Of a stretch of DNA of 54,618 nucleotides, positions 51,425 through 54,618 are shown piece by piece. Source of the DNA: Methylocystis silviterrae (lineage in GTDB: Bacteria > Pseudomonadota > Alphaproteobacteria > Rhizobiales > Beijerinckiaceae); the NCBI RefSeq assembly GCF_013350005.1, contig NZ_JABVWW010000020.1, positions 1 through 54,618 of the forward strand. The letters run 5' to 3'. The notes beneath the pieces are model-generated. The model saw only the letters and a list, made by a program, of their open reading frames with translations, was not told where the DNA came from and made no database searches. Numbering within the stretch: the stretch's first letter is position 1; every line of letters begins with the position of its first letter. A program made the position numbers and the translations under genes.

Positions 51425-52291
51425 ATGCTGACGACGCGCGCCCCCGCGAAAATCAATCTTACGCTTCACGTGCTCGGCCGTCGGGAAGACGGCTACCACG
51501 CGCTCGAAAGCCTCGTGGTCTTTTCCGGCGCGGGAGACACATTGTCCTTCACGCCGGGCGACGCGCTGTCGCTCGATATTTCGGGCCCCACCTCCTCTGC
51601 CGCAGGCGCCGGCGACGACAATCTCGTGCTGCGCGCCGCACGACGGCTCGCCGAAGAGATAAGGGGCCTGCGGCTCGGCCGGTTTCGACTCGAGAAGCGC
51701 CTGCCTGTCGCGGCTGGCATTGGCGGCGGCTCGTCGGACGCTGCTGCGGCGCTGCGCCTTTTGGCCAAGGCGAATCATCTCGCGCCGGACGACCCGCGGA
51801 TCATCGAGGTCTCGCGCGCCGTTGGCTCGGACGTGCCGGTCTGCCTCGACCCGCGCGCGCGCATGATGCGCGGCGCCGGAGAGACTCTTGGCGAACCGAT
51901 TCGCCTTCCGCTCCTGCCGGCCGTGCTGCTCAACCCCGGGGCGCCGGTCGCAACGGGACCCGTCTTCGCCGCGCTCGGACTGCGACCGGGCGCGATGCGC
52001 GAAGGCGCCGCGCATTCCGACATCGCCGCCCGGCCAAGCGCGGACGAACTCCTTGCGGCGTTGGCGAGGGGGCGCAACGACCTCGAAGACGCCGCCTGTC
52101 TGCAGGCGCCCGTGATCGTCGACGCGCTCGCCATGTTACGCGGCGCCCGCGGCTGCAGGCTTGCGCGGATGTCCGGCTCGGGCGCGACATGCTTCGCGCT
52201 GTTTTCGACGCGGCGCGAGGCGGTGCGCGCCGCCAGCGTCATTCGCGCCCAGCACCCGGGATGGTGGGTCAAGACGGCCGTGCTGAGATGA
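51425..52291 (+). CDS. ispE: 4-diphosphocytidyl-2-C-methyl-D-erythritol kinase
   Basis: This encodes 288 residues. GHMP-kinase motifs are [40 protein letters not shown] (ATP loop) and [18 protein letters not shown]. IspE phosphorylates CDP-methylerythritol in the MEP isoprenoid route. It starts 49 bp after tRNA-Gly. Its stop overlaps the start of rlmB (ATGA), so the two are coupled. Confidence 0.95.
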   Translation: MLTTRAPAKINLTLHVLGRREDGYHALESLVVFSGAGDTLSFTPGDALSLDISGPTSSAAGAGDDNLVLRAARRLAEEIRGLRLGRFRLEKRLPVAAGIGGGSSDAAAALRLLAKANHLAPDDPRIIEVSRAVGSDVPVCLDPRARMMRGAGETLGEPIRLPLLPAVLLNPGAPVATGPVFAALGLRPGAMREGAAHSDIAARPSADELLAALARGRNDLEDAACLQAPVIVDALAMLRGARGCRLARMSGSGATCFALFSTRREAVRAASVIRAQHPGWWVKTAVLR

Positions 52292-53100
52292 CCCGCCGGC
52301 CGCCGCCCAAGGACCGCAGCGCGCATGAGAGGGGCCGCCGCGCGACGGTCGCTCAGTCCGAGACGCGCAGCCCGTTCCGCTCCGCCTCACACGACCTCGT
52401 CACGCTTTATGGCGCGCATCCGGTGCGCGCCGCGCTGATCGCGCGCAAGCGCAAGCTGCTGACGCTTTACGCGACCGAAACCGCGCTCCCGCGCATCAAC
52501 GAGCTTGCGCAGGCGGCGGGACTCGAGCCACGCCTCGTCGACTCGCGCGATCTCGAACGGCGGCTCGGTCCAGAGGCCGTGCATCAGGGGTTGCTGCTCG
52601 AAGCGCGTCCGCTGCAGGAAGCGGACATTTCCGACATCGTCAGCGTCAGCGGCGTCGTCCTCGCGCTCGACCAGATCACCGATCCGCATAATGTCGGCGC
52701 GATCCTGCGCACGGCCTGCGCCTTTAACGTCGACGCGGTGATTGTCACGGAACGGCATAGTCCGGAGTTTTCCGGCGTCCTCGCCAAAGCGGCCTCGGGC
52801 GCGCTGGAGTTCGTGACGATCGTCTCCGTCGTCAATCTCGCGCGCGCGCTCGACGACCTCGCCGCGCGCGGCTATGCGCGCGTCGGACTGGATTCGGACG
52901 GCGCCGAATCGCTCTCGACCATTACGCTGTCCAAGCCGCTGGTGCTCGCGCTCGGCGCCGAGGACAAGGGATTGCGGCGCCTCACGCGCGAACGCTGCGA
53001 CGCCGTCGCGCGGCTCGATCTTCCCGGGCCGATCAAGAGCCTCAATGTGTCGAACGCCTGCGCTGCGGCGTTGAGCGTGGTGACGACTCGGCTCGGGTGA
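52288..53100 (+). CDS. rlmB: 23S rRNA 2'-O-ribose methyltransferase, TrmH/SpoU family
   Basis: This encodes 270 residues from ATG 52288. After a basic disordered start (about 1-35), the substrate-binding domain [20 protein letters not shown] is followed by the SPOUT knot: motif 1 [20 protein letters not shown], motif 2 [15 protein letters not shown] and motif 3 [20 protein letters not shown]. RlmB methylates G2251 of 23S rRNA; TrmH-type tRNA methylation is the alternative. Overlap with ispE and the tRNA-Thr gene just downstream fit a tRNA/translation-linked locus. Confidence 0.92.
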   Translation: MTRRPPPKDRSAHERGRRATVAQSETRSPFRSASHDLVTLYGAHPVRAALIARKRKLLTLYATETALPRINELAQAAGLEPRLVDSRDLERRLGPEAVHQGLLLEARPLQEADISDIVSVSGVVLALDQITDPHNVGAILRTACAFNVDAVIVTERHSPEFSGVLAKAASGALEFVTIVSVVNLARALDDLAARGYARVGLDSDGAESLSTITLSKPLVLALGAEDKGLRRLTRERCDAVARLDLPGPIKSLNVSNACAAALSVVTTRLG

Positions 53101-53178
53101 GCGCCCTGCGTGGGATTGACCTCTCCGCCGGCTTGGACGCATAGAGAAGTCGCGCGATGCGCCTCGATGACGCCACGG

Positions 53179-53254
53179 GCCGGTTTAGCTCAGCTGGTAG
53201 AGCAACTGATTTGTAATCAGTAGGTCGCGGGTTCGAATCCTGCAACCGGCACCA
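53179..53254 (+). tRNA. tRNA-Thr (anticodon TGT)
   Basis: The 76-nt cloverleaf has acceptor GCCGGTT with AACCGGC, D-arm GCTC...GAGC, anticodon stem ACTGA/TCAGT around TTTGTAA (anticodon TGT), T-arm GCGGG-TTCGAAT-CCTGC and an encoded CCA. Sequence beyond its 3' end changes in composition and carries transposase debris, so it may have served as an integration site. Confidence 0.96.
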
Positions 53255-53279
53255 GAAATCGACATTAATACAGCTATTT

Positions 53280-53432
53280 ATGAAAATGACGGAGGCGGCG
53301 GACACGAGGCTCTTCTCTTGTGTCCGCACGGTGTCCGCAAACCACTCCATCCCTCGCAAACGAAAAAACGAATGCGGCGCCCGTGAGGTGCAGGTCATGC
53401 CGGACTGGCCGCCGTATCTGGCTTCCAGCTAG
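53280..53432 (+). other. Short ORF downstream of tRNA-Thr, doubtful
   Basis: The 50-codon frame starts MKMTEAADTRLF and ends EVQVMPDWPPYLASS. The tail vaguely resembles the N-terminus of small phage or island HTH proteins, but it is too short to assign. It lies between tRNA-Thr and the IS3-type fragment and may be the trace of an integrated element. Confidence 0.25.
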
Positions 53433-53453
53433 ATTGCGCCAAGCATGCGGACG

Positions 53454-53564
53454 ATGGACATCAGCGACATTCCCATGCGGCGCGGCTTCGTGTATCTGGC
53501 GGCGACAATCGACGTGTCCAGTCGGCGGATGCTGGCGCATCGTGTTTCGAGAGAGGAAAATTAA
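53454..53564 (+). pseudogene. IS3-family transposase (OrfB) fragment
   Basis: The 36 codons read MDISDIPMRRGFVYLAATID and VSSRRMLAHRVSREEN. This matches the core of IS3-family integrases around the first or second catalytic Asp (typically DITYIPMRRGFVYLAAVVDW-SRRVLAWRVS). No N-terminal region, OrfA or C-terminal DDE part remains. Its TAA overlaps the ATG of the next gene (TAATG). Confidence 0.75.
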
Positions 53565-54034
53565 TGTTCAATAGTTGTGCACTGCCTTCCGGCGCTGTCC
53601 GCTTCTTTCTAATGTTCGCCTCGGCCTTCGCGCCATTTGGCGCCCCTGCGTCTGCCCAAGATGCTCCCGCTGGAAAGCCGTCCGCCACAGTGACGATCGA
53701 GCAAATCCAGGTCGCGTTCATTGGCTCCGGCTCGCTTGGCGGTGGGACACTAGAATACGCTGGAAAATCCTATCCCATCACTGTTGGGGGATTGGGAATT
53801 GGCGGTATAGGAGCTTCCAAATTGACGGCCTCTGGCGCCGTTTATGGCCTTACGAGGCTTTCGGATTTCCCTGGGGCTTACGTTCAGGTGCGACGAGGTT
53901 GGGCTATTGCTGAGCGCGGGCAAGGGACGATGTGGCTAACGAATGGGAATGGCGTCACCATGAAATTGAGCGCAACACGCCAAGGATTACAGACTGCGCT
54001 GGGGGCAGACGGCGTGTTGATTGAATTCAAGTAG
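53564..54034 (+). CDS. Secreted glycine-rich protein of unknown function
   Basis: This encodes 156 residues. The signal peptide (about 1-32, FFLMFASAFAPFGAPASA) is followed by a beta-rich domain with VTIEQIQVAFIGSGSLGGGT, YPITVGGLGIGGIGASKLTA and RLSDFPGAYVQVRRGWAIAE. This looks like a conserved secreted family, but I cannot name it. The ribosome-binding site AGAGGA lies in the end of a transposase fragment. Lower GC and the setting point to horizontal acquisition. Confidence 0.75.
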   Translation: MFNSCALPSGAVRFFLMFASAFAPFGAPASAQDAPAGKPSATVTIEQIQVAFIGSGSLGGGTLEYAGKSYPITVGGLGIGGIGASKLTASGAVYGLTRLSDFPGAYVQVRRGWAIAERGQGTMWLTNGNGVTMKLSATRQGLQTALGADGVLIEFK

Positions 54035-54555
54035 CCCAAGGCGCTGAGCCGCCTTTTCTGCCGCCTGCGGGCCGCGTATTCGGAGATAGTGGGCGTCGTG
54101 TCCCTCGCGCGGCGCTGCCACGCCAGGACCGCAGCCGTTCGGTTGAACGTGTTTTGAAGTGTGGCGATCTCGGTCACGTCGAGTGGAATGCCTAGCAAGG
54201 ATGGCGGCTTGCGAAGGCTCGGCGGGAAGGGACAAACTTTGAAGGCTACAGCTTGAACTGGCCGCATGTCGACCGGAAGATCGAAATGATTCTAGGCAGC
54301 CATCTGTTTTCCATGACGAGGACCAACGTCACATCCTATGATGCAGCCATTGTTCAGATGTGCTTCGTCATGTATCCTTGAACTTATCCCTTACGAAGCA
54401 CGCATTTCATCCATGATGTTCATTTCCACATTCTTCCCGCTGATCTGAACAGCTGAAAGTCGTGTCGGCGCATCTGCGCCGTTCAGATCAAGCCCCCTTG
54501 CTGGCGCGGTGGTCCGACGGAGAATGTGTATAATGCCCAAATCTAGGGTCCAGAC
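54035..54555. other. Low-GC non-coding stretch with inverted repeats, IS end likely
   Basis: AAGGCG (54038-54043) / CGCCTT (54050-54055) followed by TTTCT may end the upstream gene. Two longer dyads follow. CATGACGA (54312-54319) pairs with TCGTCATG (54365-54372). TGATCTGAAC (54441-54450) pairs with GTTCAGATCA (54481-54490) around an inner GGCGCA-TC-TGCGCC hairpin (54467-54480). The last bases before the transposase stop (ATCTAGGGTCCAGACTCA) could include its terminal inverted repeat. No convincing gene is seen. Confidence 0.45.
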
Positions 54556-54618
54556 TCATAACCAATAGCTGATTGTCGCCGCGATGCAGACGGCTGCGAG
54601 AAAGTTAGTTGCGCTTCG
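54556..54618 (-). mobile_element. IS5-type transposase, C-terminal end (runs off window)
   Basis: The minus strand, read from the window edge, gives RSATNFLAAVCIAATISYWL and then TGA (54556-54558). The pattern NFLAA-x-C-IAA-x-I-x-YWL is the usual C-terminus of IS5-family DDE transposases. The rest lies beyond the right edge. Together with the IS3-type fragment it marks an accessory zone downstream of tRNA-Thr. Confidence 0.7.

Noticed and set aside
51331-53100. A 589-residue fusion running through tRNA-Gly and ispE into rlmB
   Set aside because: The N-terminal half is an out-of-frame shadow of ispE; rlmB starts at ATG 52288 overlapping the ispE stop.
53884-54267. Minus-strand frame containing SALGYLN, reminiscent of IS3 transposase C-termini
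   Set aside because: The match is antisense to the end of the secreted gene and is not supported by flanking transposase sequence; it is likely chance.
1-54618. CRISPR array, toxin-antitoxin, phage defence or secondary-metabolite cluster
   Set aside because: I found no regularly spaced repeats, cas genes, paired small ORFs with such domains, or NRPS/PKS/RiPP enzymes.

Overview
The window looks like a chromosomal stretch of a GC-rich alphaproteobacterium of the order Hyphomicrobiales (Rhizobiales). The evidence is the gene order and family make-up: ftsE-ftsX-DUF218-plsC, pcm-tolC-popZ, DUF2232-rplI-dnaB, a degenerate alphaproteobacterial-type dihydroorotase, CtrA-type TTAA-N7-TTAA boxes, and a mesaconyl-CoA hydratase of the ethylmalonyl-CoA pathway. 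That pathway, an HpnK/YdjC-type deacetylase and the style of the intergenic repeats suggest a methylotroph or methanotroph such as Methylocystis/Methylosinus. This is inference: no methane or methanol oxidation gene lies in the window.

Layout. 1-5.1 kb: the start of tuf (EF-Tu), a secreted unknown, a DUF3611-like membrane protein, dihydroorotase and an orphan PAS histidine kinase resembling heme-less FixL. 5.3-13.5 kb: a cell-envelope block (ftsE, ftsX, DUF218, plsC), then thpR, a secreted GDSL esterase and a divergent YbbA/YbbP-type ABC exporter. 13.5-17.7 kb: a CopC-like protein, DUF2232, rplI and dnaB; a perfect CtrA box precedes dnaB. 17.8-19.3 kb: three tandem secreted PRC-barrel proteins. 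19.4-24.1 kb: mesaconyl-CoA hydratase, YggU, YggT, tRNA-Ala, a UspA protein, an SH3 protein and a metallo-beta-lactamase-fold hydrolase. 24.1-27.6 kb (minus strand): pcm, tolC, popZ, ftsB, with a second perfect CtrA box before ftsB. 27.6-30.1 kb: a sulfur block (Rrf2 regulator, TauE/SafE permease, cysK).

30.1-31.84 kb is an islet between two divergent copies of the cysK 3' end. It holds one reading frame of about 1.57 kb, cut by two in-frame TAA codons, that encodes a TIMP-like domain, TPR-like helices and pentapeptide repeats. 31.9-37.7 kb: pyrB, then a nadA-DUF4202-nadB-nadC operon behind a palindromic operator. 37.8-42.6 kb: a SAM-methyltransferase-like protein, an HpnK/YdjC deacetylase, a GT2 glycosyltransferase and murJ. 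42.6-45.8 kb: two tandem DUF2267-like paralogs, aspartokinase and ubiG. 45.9-49.4 kb: a 1164-residue autotransporter with a PAP2 phosphatase passenger. 49.5-53.3 kb: an IalB-like protein, a cupin, an isolated 54-residue membrane protein gene bracketed by RNA hairpins, tRNA-Gly, ispE, rlmB and tRNA-Thr.

Downstream of tRNA-Thr, 53.3-54.6 kb has lower GC and carries mobile debris: an IS3-type transposase fragment, a secreted unknown whose ribosome-binding site lies inside that fragment, and the C-terminus of an IS5-type transposase running off the end.

The most unusual items are the cysK-flanked TIMP/pentapeptide islet, the small membrane protein transcription unit, the PAP2-autotransporter fusion, the two CtrA boxes and DUF4202 inside the NAD operon.
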